A DNA stretch of 30,287 nt from SIG459 sp045538735 (GTDB lineage: Bacteria > Bacillota > Clostridia > Oscillospirales > Oscillospiraceae): assembly GCA_045538735.1 (NCBI GenBank), contig JAZSRY010000008.1:1-30287 (forward strand), read 5' to 3'. Under the pieces are notes generated by a model. It was given only the letters and a program-made list of their open reading frames with translations. It made no database searches and was not told the DNA's origin. Shown here piece by piece: positions 14,639-22,392 of this stretch. A program made the position numbers and the translations under genes. The stretch's first letter is position 1, and each line of letters starts with the position of its first letter.

Positions 14639-15661
14639 ATGAAAAAGGAAAAAAAGCGTTTATCATATTCCGCGGTTATCGCGCTGCTCTGCGCCGCTCT
14701 CATCGCGGCAATTATAGGCAGTGTTGTCCTGGGCCGCTATCCCATAGGCTTTAAGGAGCTTTGCGGCATTATTGGGAGCAAGCTTTTCCCCATTGAGAGC
14801 TTTTGGACTCCCACTCAGGAGGCTCTTCTGCTCAACCACCGCCTCCCCAGAATTGCTCTCGCCTGCCTTGTGGGCTGCGCTCTCAGCGCTGCAGGCGCCA
14901 GCTATCAGGGCACCTTCCAGAATCCTATGGCCGCTCCCGACATTCTGGGCGCTTCCGCAGGTGCCTCCTTCGGCGCGGCTCTCGCCATAGTGCTTGGTCT
15001 GGGCGACGTTATGGTCACCCTTTTCGCCTTCGCCTTCGGACTTCTCTGCGTGGGTCTAGTAATCTTCGTGGGAGGAAGAGCAAAGGGCAAAAGGGTCATA
15101 GGCCTTATCCTTGCGGGCATTATGATAGGTTCTCTCTTCTCCTCCGGCACAAGCTTTATCAAGCTTATGGCCGACCCCGCTCAGCAGCTTCCCGCCATAA
15201 CCTACTGGCTTATGGGCTCTCTCAACGGGGCAGGCGGAAGAGATGTCCTCTTCGCTCTCATTCCCATGCTCATCGGTCTTGTGCCCCTTTTCGTTCTGCG
15301 CTGGCGCATCAACATCCTCACTCTGGGTGATGAGGAAGCCCGCACAATGGGCGTGAATGCCCCCCGCCTTCGCACCCTTGTCATCCTCTGCGCCACCCTT
15401 GTCACCGCCTCCGCCGTATCCGTAAGCGGTGTTATAGGCTGGGTGGGTCTTGTTATCCCCCATCTTGCCCGCCGCCTTGTGGGCAACAACTACCGCCACC
15501 TGATGCCCGCAAGCATGCTCTTCGGCGCTTTGTTCCTTCTGCTTGTGGACGACATTGCCCGCAATGCCATGACAACGGAAATACCTATAGGCATACTCAC
15601 CAGCTTCATCGGTGCGCCTTTCTTCATTTATCTTATAACAAGGGACGGTGAGAGAATATGA
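14639..15661 (+). CDS. FecCD-family ABC importer permease
   Basis: The 340-residue membrane permease of type II importers (BtuC/FecCD/FhuB family) has around ten hydrophobic segments. Conserved stretches are LPRIALACLVGCALSAAGAS, QNPMAAPDILGASAGASFGA (in parts) and the coupling region GVIGWVGLVIPHLARRLVG. It would carry iron-siderophore, haem, cobalamin or a related chelate through the membrane. Molybdate/tungstate is also possible, since MolBC of H. influenzae has the same fold. Start: ATG at 14639 with AGGAG at 14628-14632, directly after the leader terminator. The stop overlaps the ATPase start by 4 bases (15658-15661). Confidence 0.92.
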   Translation: MKKEKKRLSYSAVIALLCAALIAAIIGSVVLGRYPIGFKELCGIIGSKLFPIESFWTPTQEALLLNHRLPRIALACLVGCALSAAGASYQGTFQNPMAAPDILGASAGASFGAALAIVLGLGDVMVTLFAFAFGLLCVGLVIFVGGRAKGKRVIGLILAGIMIGSLFSSGTSFIKLMADPAQQLPAITYWLMGSLNGAGGRDVLFALIPMLIGLVPLFVLRWRINILTLGDEEARTMGVNAPRLRTLVILCATLVTASAVSVSGVIGWVGLVIPHLARRLVGNNYRHLMPASMLFGALFLLLVDDIARNAMTTEIPIGILTSFIGAPFFIYLITRDGERI

Positions 15662-16431
15662 GTCTTGAAATACGTGACCTGCGCTTTTCCTATGGCGAGA
15701 GAGAGGTTTTGAAGGGGCTCAGCTTTTCCGCCGAATACGGCGAGCTTCTCAGCGTTCTCGGTCCCAACGGCGTTGGAAAAAGCACCCTTTTCCGCTGCAT
15801 ACTGGGTCTTCTGAAACCTGAAAGCGGTCAATGCCTTATAGACGGTAAATCCACAGCGGGCTTCAGTGCCAAGGAGCTTGCCGCCCATATTGCCTATATC
15901 CCCCAATCCCACTACCCCACCTTCAACTACTCCGTTATGGACATGGTGCTTATGGGCACAACCGCTCAGGTGAACGCAATGTCCGTCCCCGGCAAACGCC
16001 AGATTTCCCTTGCAAAAGAGGCTCTTGCGCGCCTCGGCATTGCGGAGCTTGCCAATCGCGGCTACACCAACATCTCAGGCGGCGAAAGGCAGCTTGTGCT
16101 CATAGCCCGTGCCATTGCCCAGCAGGCAAAAATCCTCATTATGGATGAGCCCAGCGCCAACCTTGACTACGGCAACCGCACCCGCGTTATGCGCACCGTT
16201 AATAATCTCGCCGCCGAGGGCTACGCCATAATCCAGTCTACCCATGACCCGGATCAGGCTTTCCTTTACTCCGACAAGGTACTGGCCATTCATAACGGCA
16301 AGGTGCTGGCCTGGGGCAAACCCGAGGACACTATAAACAGCACCCTTATCAGCCGTCTCTACGGTGTGGATGTGGAGGTCTGCTCCCTGAAGGAGGACAA
16401 AATCCGCGTCTGCGTCCCCGCCGATTTATAA
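15658..16431 (+). CDS. ABC importer ATPase, FepC/BtuD-like
   Basis: The 257-residue nucleotide-binding subunit has the Walker A GPNGVGKST (35-43), Q-loop IPQSH, signature ISGGERQ (139-145), Walker B ILIMDEP (159-165), D-loop SANLD and switch His196 in STHD. All catalytic elements are intact. It energises the permease whose gene overlaps its own by 4 bases. The signature starts with I-S-G-G instead of L-S-G-G, common in iron/cobalamin ATPases. Confidence 0.93.
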   Translation: MSLEIRDLRFSYGEREVLKGLSFSAEYGELLSVLGPNGVGKSTLFRCILGLLKPESGQCLIDGKSTAGFSAKELAAHIAYIPQSHYPTFNYSVMDMVLMGTTAQVNAMSVPGKRQISLAKEALARLGIAELANRGYTNISGGERQLVLIARAIAQQAKILIMDEPSANLDYGNRTRVMRTVNNLAAEGYAIIQSTHDPDQAFLYSDKVLAIHNGKVLAWGKPEDTINSTLISRLYGVDVEVCSLKEDKIRVCVPADL

Positions 16432-16452
16432 GCGTCTGAAAGGAAACTCCCT

Positions 16453-17517
16453 ATGAAAAAATCAATCACTTTAATTCTTCTTATAGCCTTTGTCCTCAGC
16501 CTTTTCAGCGGCTGCGGCAGCTCCGCTCCTGCTCAGGAGAGCGCCAAGACCGTGGAATTCATCGATGACTGCGGACGAAGCGTTGCCGTCCCCGAGGAAG
16601 TAAGCCGCATTGTGCCTACGGGACCTCTTTCCCAGATAGTGCTCTTCGCCCTTTGCCCCGAAATGTTTGTGGGTCTTGCAAGCAAATGGGACGCAAACAG
16701 CATCGGCATCGTCCCCGAGGAATACCTCTCCCTCCCCTATTTCGGTCAGCTTTACGGCTCTGCCGATTTGAACGTTGAGTCCCTCGCTCTTGCCGCCCCT
16801 CAGCTGATAATCGACATAGGCGAGGTCAAGAAAAGCACCGCCGAGGATGTTGAAGCCCTGCAGAAGCAGCTGGGCATTCCCTGCGTTTTCATCGAGTCCA
16901 CTCTGGAGTCCCTCCCCGAAACCTACCGCAGGCTGGGAGAGCTCCTTGGCCTTGAGGAAAGAGCCGAGGTTCTCGCCTCCTTCTGCGAGAAAAGCTATGA
17001 CCGCACCCTCTCCATTATGGAACAGGTGGGAAACAATAAATCTCAGGTAATCTATATCCCCGGTTACGAGGAGCTGAGCGTTATCGCAAAGGGCAGCTAC
17101 CACGCAGAGATAATTGACCTTCTCTGCGATAATGCCGCAGTTGTGGAAGAGCCCGTAAGCCGCGGCACGGGTAACCCCGTCGGTATGGAGCAGGTGGCTC
17201 TCTGGGACAGCGAGTACGTTATTTTCGGCACCGCCGAAAGCTACGCAAGCCTTGAAACCGACCCCGCGTGGGCGGAGCTTCGGGCAGTGAAGGAGGGCAA
17301 GTGCCTTCTCGTCCCCTCCGCACCTCTCAACTGGCTTGGCAGCCCTCCGGGCGCCCAGCGTATCCTCGGTCTCATCTGGCTGACGGGTGTTTTCTATCCC
17401 GATTACTGCGACTATGATGTGAAGGCGGAAGTCAAGGAGTTCTATGAGCTTTTCTTCCATTGCACTCTCAGCGACCAGCAGTTCGATGCCATCACCGAAA
17501 ACGCATTTTTGAAATGA
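16453..17517 (+). CDS. Substrate-binding lipoprotein of the FecCD-type importer
   Basis: The 354-residue protein has a signal peptide with lipobox LFSGC (Cys21) and a class III binding-protein fold. It opens with the family pattern EFIDDCGRSVAVPEEVSRIV, as in FhuD, BtuF and FecB relatives. It would capture the ligand outside the membrane and hand it to the permease. The C-terminal stretch APLNWLGSPPGAQRILGLIWL resembles the Pro-Pro...R.LG..WL pattern I associate with MolA-type and some uncharacterised Clostridia binding proteins. Molybdate/tungstate or a metal chelate is therefore as likely as a siderophore. It is the last gene of the three-gene operon, 21 bases after the ATPase gene, with AAAGGAAA as ribosome site. 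Confidence 0.9.
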   Translation: MKKSITLILLIAFVLSLFSGCGSSAPAQESAKTVEFIDDCGRSVAVPEEVSRIVPTGPLSQIVLFALCPEMFVGLASKWDANSIGIVPEEYLSLPYFGQLYGSADLNVESLALAAPQLIIDIGEVKKSTAEDVEALQKQLGIPCVFIESTLESLPETYRRLGELLGLEERAEVLASFCEKSYDRTLSIMEQVGNNKSQVIYIPGYEELSVIAKGSYHAEIIDLLCDNAAVVEEPVSRGTGNPVGMEQVALWDSEYVIFGTAESYASLETDPAWAELRAVKEGKCLLVPSAPLNWLGSPPGAQRILGLIWLTGVFYPDYCDYDVKAEVKEFYELFFHCTLSDQQFDAITENAFLK

Positions 17518-17543
17518 TAAAATTCCCCATCTCTCCGCACCCC

Positions 17544-17576
17544 AAAGCCTCCCTTATGTAAAGGGAGGCTTTTTCT
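17544..17576 (+). terminator. Terminator formed by a palindromic repeat
   Basis: AAAGCCTCCCTT / AAGGGAGGCTTT, loop ATGTA, then TTTTCTCT. The stem is the core of the family A intergenic repeat, here doing the job of an operon terminator. Confidence 0.75.
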
Positions 17577-17666
17577 CTCCCTCCGTCTTCGCCTTTGGCG
17601 AATCCACCTCCCTCGTCAGAGGGAGGCTTATGCGGGCGGACACATTGGTCCGCCCCTACAAATAGT
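17577..17666. repeat. Inverted family A repeat and GGGCGGAC palindrome
   Basis: 17577-17633 is a reversed family A unit (CCCTCCGTCTTCGCC ... CCACCTCCCTCGTCAGAGGG). GCGGGCGGACACATTGGTCC (17633-17652) with GCCCCTACA is another short repeat type also seen near 25907-25980. No gene. Confidence 0.6.
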
Positions 17667-17944
17667 ACGAGGAGAAATCCCCGTGGCAACCAACAGGCGC
17701 CTCGACGCAGCAGCGTCCTGAGCGGAAAACGAGGTGCGCACGCTAAAATTTAGGATTTGATTATGTGGCATAATACATTTTCTACCTCCGCACCGAGGGT
17801 GTTTCCAAAGAGGTCGGAGCGTTAAGAAAATGTGCCGGTGGCACATTTTTAGCTTCCGACCGCAGCGGCTATGCCGCGAGGAGGGAAGTTGTTTGGTGCG
17901 TATATTCTTTTCGGCCACACGAAAAGAATATGGCCGTCGGAGAC
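17667..17944 (-). repeat. Composite intergenic repeat, copy 3 (long variant, inner module inverted)
   Basis: The outer parts read on the minus strand: GTCTCCGACGG, then stem CCATATTCTTTTCG / CGAAAAGAATAT, then tail to CTCGT. The inner module (GTTAAGAAAATGTGCCGGTGG... to ...GCCGCGAGGAGGGAAGTT, about 17821-17890) lies on the plus strand. That is opposite to its orientation relative to the outer parts in copies 4 and 5. The module holds its own hairpins AAAATGTGCC/GGCACATTTT and GCGGC/GCCGC. Confidence 0.8.
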
Positions 17945-18051
17945 CTATACAAACCAATCCCCCAGTCTGCTTCGCAGACAGCCCCCTTTGCAAGGGAGCC
18001 TTTAAATGAACGCATCACCCGTAGGGCGGGATGACCACATCACGCCGCTAA
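17945..18051. repeat. Family A half-copy and short GTAGGGCG repeat
   Basis: CAATCCCCCAGTCTGCTTCG to GCAAGGGAGCC (17955-18000) equals the right arm of the unit at 90-203. CACCCGTAGGGCGGGATGAC (18016-18035) recurs in related form near 26021 and 26600. No gene. Confidence 0.6.
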
Positions 18052-18088
18052 AAAACTCCCTGCGCTTTGCCGCGCAGGGAGTTTTCTT
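18052..18088. terminator. Bidirectional terminator
   Basis: A perfect 14-bp stem AAAACTCCCTGCGC / GCGCAGGGAGTTTT. It closes the long minus-strand operon and can stop plus-strand transcripts from the importer. Confidence 0.9.
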
Positions 18089-18101
18089 ATTTTGTTATTG
18101 T

Positions 18102-18389
18102 TTATTTTTTATTTCTGTTTTTCTCCTCGTCCGCCTTCAGATTGGACATGGTGCCGCCGCCCTTTTCGGCGGAGCGGCGTACAAGGCGCTCCAGACCGAG
18201 GATGATGCAGCCGCCTCCTATAAGACCGAGAAATGCCATACCGGTGAAAGCGCCCGCGGCAATGAGCAGACCGCCCAGCACAAAAAGGCCTATGGCGTTT
18301 GCCAGATTATCCTCACACTTGATGAGGCCCTTCACCTGGCGCTTGAGCTCTTTTCCCGCTCTTTCTCTTCTGCTTTGCTTATCCATCAT
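18102..18389 (-). CDS. Small two-helix membrane protein
   Basis: The 95-residue protein has a basic N-terminal 30 residues (RRERAGKELKRQVKGLIKCE), then two adjacent hydrophobic segments (about 31-52 and 54-65) joined by a glycine-rich turn, and a charged hydrophilic tail ending in NRNKK. I do not recognise a family. It is 20 bases after the Clp ATPase gene and is probably the last gene of that operon. AGGGG stands nine or ten bases before the paired ATG codons at 18384-18389. Confidence 0.75.
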   Translation of the reverse strand: MMDKQSRRERAGKELKRQVKGLIKCEDNLANAIGLFVLGGLLIAAGAFTGMAFLGLIGGGCIILGLERLVRRSAEKGGGTMSNLKADEEKNRNKK

Positions 18390-18409
18390 ATCTTTTTACC
18401 CCTCTATAT

Positions 18410-20710
18410 TCACTCTGCACTTACAATCACTTTTTCGCCGTCGCTGCCAAGAGTGATAGCCTTTGCATTGCCCCGAAGCTCGTCAACGATTTTGGCGGCA
18501 ATCACATCTTCAATCTCCTTCTGAATGGTGCGGCGGAGATTGCGGGCGCCGTAGGTCTGGCTGAAGCTGCGCTTCACCAGATAATCCACCAGAGCCTCAT
18601 CATAGCCAAGATCAATGCTCTTTGCGCTCATAACCTCTCTAAGCTCAGTGAGCATAAGATGGGCGATTGCGCGGAAGTTTTCCTCGGTGAGATGGTTGAA
18701 ATAGACAATCTCATCCACGCGGTTTATAAACTCGGGACGGAGGAATTCGTTGAGAGCCTTCAGTGCTTTGTCCCGGCTGAGATCATTGATGCTCTGTCCA
18801 AAGCCCAGACCGCCGCCGCGGCTATTGCTGCCCGCATTGGTGGTCATTATTATAACGGTGTTTTCAAAATTGACGGTACGACCCTGAGCATCGGTAATGC
18901 GTCCGTCATCAAGAATCTGAAGCAGAATATTCAGCACATCGGGATGAGCCTTCTCAAGCTCATCGAAGAGCACCACGGAATAGGGTCTGCGGCGAATCTT
19001 CTCGGTGAGCTGACCGGCCTCGTCATAGCCAACATAACCGGGAGGAGATCCGATGAGGCGGGAAACGGTGTGCTTTTCCATAAATTCGGACATATCCAGA
19101 CGGATAAGGGATTCGGGAGAATCGAAAAGCTCATCCGCAAGGCGCTTGACAAGCTCCGTCTTGCCTATGCCAGTGCTGCCTACGAAGATGAAGCTTACGG
19201 GCTTGCGCTTTGCCTGCAGTCCAACGCGGCTGCGCTTTATTGCGGCGCAGACGCTCTCCACAGCCTCGTCCTGACCAACCACGTGGCTTTTCAGGCGCTG
19301 AGCCAGGGAGCTGAGGCGCTCAAATTCGTCGGCGCGGATGGAGGAGGCGGGGATTTTTGTCCAAAGCTCGATTATGCGGGCAAGGTTTTCCTCGCTGAGG
19401 ACGGGGTGACCCTTGGTGCGCAGCTCCAAAAGCTCATTTTCCAGCCTCAGATGCTCAGCGCGGAGCTGAGCCAGGCGCTCATAATGCTCGTTCTGGGTGT
19501 CCGCCATAAGAAGCTCCCGCTCCTTATCAAGGTCAGCAATGTCCTTGCCTATGGCATCCATACGGGCAAGATCGGTGTTTTTCAGATTCACATCTGAGCA
19601 GGCCTCGTCGATAAGGTCAATGGCCTTGTCGGGGAGGAAGCGGTCGGTTATATATCTCTCGCTGAGAGTGACCGCAAGGCGGCACATATCCTTGGGGATA
19701 GTCACGCCGTGATACTGCTCATAGTAATGGGCAATGCCCTCCAGTATTTTAATGCTGTCGGAGATGCTGGGCTCAGCCACGGTAACGGGCTGGAATCTTC
19801 TCTCCAAAGCAGCGTCCTTTTCAATGTGCTTGCGGTATTCGGCAAAGGTGGTTGCGCCGATAACCTGAATTTCGCCGCGGCTGAGAGCGGGCTTGAGGAT
19901 GTTGGCGGCATTCATGCTGCCCTCCGCGTCGCCTGCGCCCACGATGTTATGCACCTCGTCAATGACAAGGATAACATTGCCTTCGCGGGTGATCTCCTGA
20001 ATGAGACCCTTCATGCGGCTTTCAAACTGTCCGCGGAACTGGGTGCCTGCCACAAGAGCGGTCAGATCCAGAAGGTAAACCTCCTTATCCTTCAGCTTAT
20101 AGGGCACATTTCCTGCGGCGATGCGCTGGGCAAGCCCCTCCGCTATAGCGGTTTTGCCAACGCCGGGCTCGCCGATAAGGCAGGGATTATTCTTCTGGCG
20201 GCGGTTGAGAATCTGGATAACCCGCTCCAGTTCCTCTGCGCGGCCTATCATGGAATCCAGCTTGCCCGCCCTGGCTCTGTCGGTGAGGTTTATGCAGTAG
20301 CTGTCCAGAAACTTTTTCTTGCCTCTGCCTTCCTTGCCGCTTTTGCCGCCCTCATTACCCGTGGGGTTGTTGGCATTCGCAGGGGGATTTTGTCCGCCCA
20401 TAAGACGGCTGAGGAAGGGGAAGGTTGCAGTTTTGCCCTCGTCGTCGCCGTCGTCACCTTCCGCAGCAGCTTCCTGCAGCGCAGCAAGACCTTCGCCGTT
20501 CATGAGGGAGGACATATCGTTGGTGAGAGCGTCAAGGTCTTCGTCGCTGAGCCCCATTTTGCCTATCATATCGTCGATGGGCTTTATATGAAGCTCGCGG
20601 GCGCACTTAAGGCAAAGACCTTCGTTTTTGCTTTCGCCGTTTTCAATTTTCGTGATGAATATCACCGCCACATTCTTTTTGCAGCGGGAACAAAGGGTGG
20701 GTTTATCCAT
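18410..20710 (-). CDS. Clp-type AAA+ ATPase with N-terminal McsA-like zinc finger
   Basis: The 766-residue protein starts with a four-cysteine zinc site (Cys7, Cys10, Cys33, Cys36) in the same layout as the N-terminus of McsA. An acidic, Asn/Gly-rich linker (about 80-135) follows. Two ClpC-type AAA+ modules come next: first Walker A GEPGVGKT (180-187) and VILVIDEVHN; second GSTGIGKT and VVLFDELEKAHPD. The first module is followed by a short coiled middle region (LDKERELLMADTQNEHYERL). The usual Clp N-terminal domain is missing. GGGLGFGQ in the second module gives an LGF tripeptide where ClpC and ClpA dock ClpP, so it likely unfolds substrates for ClpP. The zinc finger would replace the N-domain for substrate or adaptor recognition. 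No ctsR, mcsB or clpP is nearby. Confidence 0.92.
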   Translation of the reverse strand: MDKPTLCSRCKKNVAVIFITKIENGESKNEGLCLKCARELHIKPIDDMIGKMGLSDEDLDALTNDMSSLMNGEGLAALQEAAAEGDDGDDEGKTATFPFLSRLMGGQNPPANANNPTGNEGGKSGKEGRGKKKFLDSYCINLTDRARAGKLDSMIGRAEELERVIQILNRRQKNNPCLIGEPGVGKTAIAEGLAQRIAAGNVPYKLKDKEVYLLDLTALVAGTQFRGQFESRMKGLIQEITREGNVILVIDEVHNIVGAGDAEGSMNAANILKPALSRGEIQVIGATTFAEYRKHIEKDAALERRFQPVTVAEPSISDSIKILEGIAHYYEQYHGVTIPKDMCRLAVTLSERYITDRFLPDKAIDLIDEACSDVNLKNTDLARMDAIGKDIADLDKERELLMADTQNEHYERLAQLRAEHLRLENELLELRTKGHPVLSEENLARIIELWTKIPASSIRADEFERLSSLAQRLKSHVVGQDEAVESVCAAIKRSRVGLQAKRKPVSFIFVGSTGIGKTELVKRLADELFDSPESLIRLDMSEFMEKHTVSRLIGSPPGYVGYDEAGQLTEKIRRRPYSVVLFDELEKAHPDVLNILLQILDDGRITDAQGRTVNFENTVIIMTTNAGSNSRGGGLGFGQSINDLSRDKALKALNEFLRPEFINRVDEIVYFNHLTEENFRAIAHLMLTELREVMSAKSIDLGYDEALVDYLVKRSFSQTYGARNLRRTIQKEIEDVIAAKIVDELRGNAKAITLGSDGEKVIVSAE

Positions 20711-20723
20711 TTATTTTCTCCAA

Positions 20724-21449
20724 TTATGCTCCAAGAATTTTTGCAAGGAAGTCATGCTTGAGGAACCAGCCGCCCAAAACGGTGTCGCCAAGGGTTTCGC
20801 CGCCGATGATTATTCCCATGAACTTCAATGCCCATACGAAAACGGCGCAGTAGGCGGCAGCGGTGACAAAGCCGATAACAGTTCCCGCAATGTCATTGGC
20901 AAGATCCAGATGAGGGATCTTGTAGCTCAGATTCGGCAGGTTTATCACCACCGTCAGGATGATGACTATTATCAGGAAGGATATGACGAAGCAGCCCATA
21001 TAGCTTATGCGGGCGCAAAGCTCGTGAACAATGGAGTCCACAAGATTTTCATTATGCTCCTTGGAATAGCTGACGGCAGACTCTGCCATAACATCGGCAG
21101 CCGCGGGAGTGACGCCCAGACGGCGGAAGCACTCGGCGGCAAACTCATCATGCTCATCGGTGTACTGAGACAGCAGGTCATTGAGGGAATAGTTATGGTC
21201 ATTTTCCCAATCCATGGACTCAAGAACGCCGTCCTCTCCGTCCACCATCTTCTCAATATAGCCGCCGGCAAAGGGTCTGAGAGCCGGCACCACATCGTAG
21301 GAGAAGGCGTTGCTCAGGAGGTTTGCGCCGTAAACGGACACGACAAGCACAAGCACACCGGCAAGCCCCATAATAAGGCCTCTTTTATATCCTGTCCAGG
21401 TGCCGTATACAAGTATTACCAAAAGCAGAATGTCAATTGCAGTTTTCAT
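20724..21449 (-). CDS. CvpA family membrane protein
   Basis: The 241-residue protein begins with the CvpA pattern (DILLLVILVYGTWTGYKRGL), then two N-terminal hydrophobic segments, a hydrophilic region of about 110 residues, and two C-terminal helices (SYMGCFVISFLIIVIILTVV; GTVIGFVTAAAYCAVFVWAL). CvpA proteins were named for colicin V production and have been linked to envelope homeostasis; their molecular role is unsettled. The central loop (about 65-130) is longer and more acidic than in E. coli CvpA (162 residues). It lies 38 bases after truA and 13 before the Clp gene. Confidence 0.82.
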   Translation of the reverse strand: MKTAIDILLLVILVYGTWTGYKRGLIMGLAGVLVLVVSVYGANLLSNAFSYDVVPALRPFAGGYIEKMVDGEDGVLESMDWENDHNYSLNDLLSQYTDEHDEFAAECFRRLGVTPAAADVMAESAVSYSKEHNENLVDSIVHELCARISYMGCFVISFLIIVIILTVVINLPNLSYKIPHLDLANDIAGTVIGFVTAAAYCAVFVWALKFMGIIIGGETLGDTVLGGWFLKHDFLAKILGA

Positions 21450-21487
21450 TCCAATCCCTCTTTTTCTCAGCAGTAGTCAGTAAAGCT

Positions 21488-22267
21488 TTATTCCATCATT
21501 TTTCCCACTTCGCCCTCATACCAGATGCGGTTGAGGTAAAGTCCCTGAGGGGGCATTGTGGGTCCCGTGAGCCTCCTGTCTCCCTTTTCAAGGAGCGCGG
21601 GGATGTCCTCAGGCTCAATTTTTCCGTAGGATGCGTATACCATAGTTCCCACAATGGCACGCACCATGTTATAGAGAAAACCGTCGGCGCAGACGGCGAT
21701 TGTTATGACATCGCCCTCTTGCTTCGTGCGGCACCAATGAACGGTGCGCACCGTGGTTTTCGTGGGTGTGCCCACGCTTCTCACAGCCGCGAAATCGTGA
21801 GTGCCCTCAAAGGCTCTGCCCGCCCTCTCCATCTTCTCTATATCCAAAGCGGAGGGATAAAAGCAGGCGCGCTTTTCAAGGAAGGGATCCCGGATGCGGC
21901 TTGCGTGGATTTTATAAATATATTCTTTTTTGATGCAGGAGCCTATGGCGTTGAATTCCCAAGGCGCCTCAACGGCATCGGAAACAGAGATATCCGCAGG
22001 CAGACGGGAGTTCACCGCAAGGGGCAGTCTGTCTATAGGTATGCGGGAGGTCGTGCGGAAATTGGCGCAGTAGCGCAGAGCATGCACTCCCGCATCCGTG
22101 CGTCCGCAGCCCACCACCTTCACAGTATGTCCGCAGACCTTGGAAAGGGCGGTCTCCAGAGTTTCCGCAACGCTTATCTCGGTTTTCTGAACCTGCCAGC
22201 CGTGGTAGGCGGAGCCGTCATAGCTAAGTCTCAGCGCAATATTGCGCTCGCCGGGCAACCTCTCCAT
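21488..22267 (-). CDS. truA: tRNA pseudouridine synthase A
   Basis: The 259-residue enzyme forms pseudouridine at positions 38-40 of tRNA anticodon stems. The catalytic motif GCGRTDAGVHA has Asp58; NIALRLSYDGSAYHGWQ at the N-terminus and FLYNMVRAIVGTMV near the C-terminus are family signatures. Start: ATG at 22265-22267. A longer frame runs upstream, but this ATG overlaps the stop of a 32-codon gene (TGATG), and the family normally starts just before the NIAL strand. No strong Shine-Dalgarno is seen, which fits translational coupling. The ecfA1-ecfA2-ecfT-truA order is standard in Firmicutes, usually continuing to rplM-rpsI, which are absent here. Confidence 0.95.
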   Translation of the reverse strand: MERLPGERNIALRLSYDGSAYHGWQVQKTEISVAETLETALSKVCGHTVKVVGCGRTDAGVHALRYCANFRTTSRIPIDRLPLAVNSRLPADISVSDAVEAPWEFNAIGSCIKKEYIYKIHASRIRDPFLEKRACFYPSALDIEKMERAGRAFEGTHDFAAVRSVGTPTKTTVRTVHWCRTKQEGDVITIAVCADGFLYNMVRAIVGTMVYASYGKIEPEDIPALLEKGDRRLTGPTMPPQGLYLNRIWYEGEVGKMME

Positions 22268-22365
22268 CAGAAAATCCAGTGGTAGAAGCTGATGCCTATT
22301 GCGAAGATACCCACTATGATGTATATCCACTCCATAACGGGGCCTTCTTTCTTTCTTTTAAACAT
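22267..22365 (-). CDS. 32-residue single-helix membrane microprotein
   Basis: The frame ATG...TGA (33 codons) has a basic N-terminus (MFKRKKEGPV) followed by one hydrophobic helix rich in Ile, Phe and Trp (WIYIIVGIFAIGIS) and ends HWIF. AAAGGA lies nine bases before the ATG. The stop overlaps the truA ATG as TGATG. It sits 27 bases after ecfT. Gene spacing, ribosome site, positive-inside topology and the coupling all support a real gene. I do not recognise the family. It may be a small partner of the ECF transporter, or simply a coupling element for truA. Confidence 0.65.
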   Translation of the reverse strand: MFKRKKEGPVMEWIYIIVGIFAIGISFYHWIF

Positions 22366-22392
22366 GCGATATCGTCCTTTCGTGACTTAAAC

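Noticed and set aside
17667..18005. Small open frames inside repeat islands
   Set aside because: They differ in frame between repeat copies, lack ribosome sites and run through hairpins.
22268..22330. Upstream in-frame start for truA
   Set aside because: The extension has no family similarity and overlaps the microprotein frame. The TGATG junction and the family N-terminus favour 22267.
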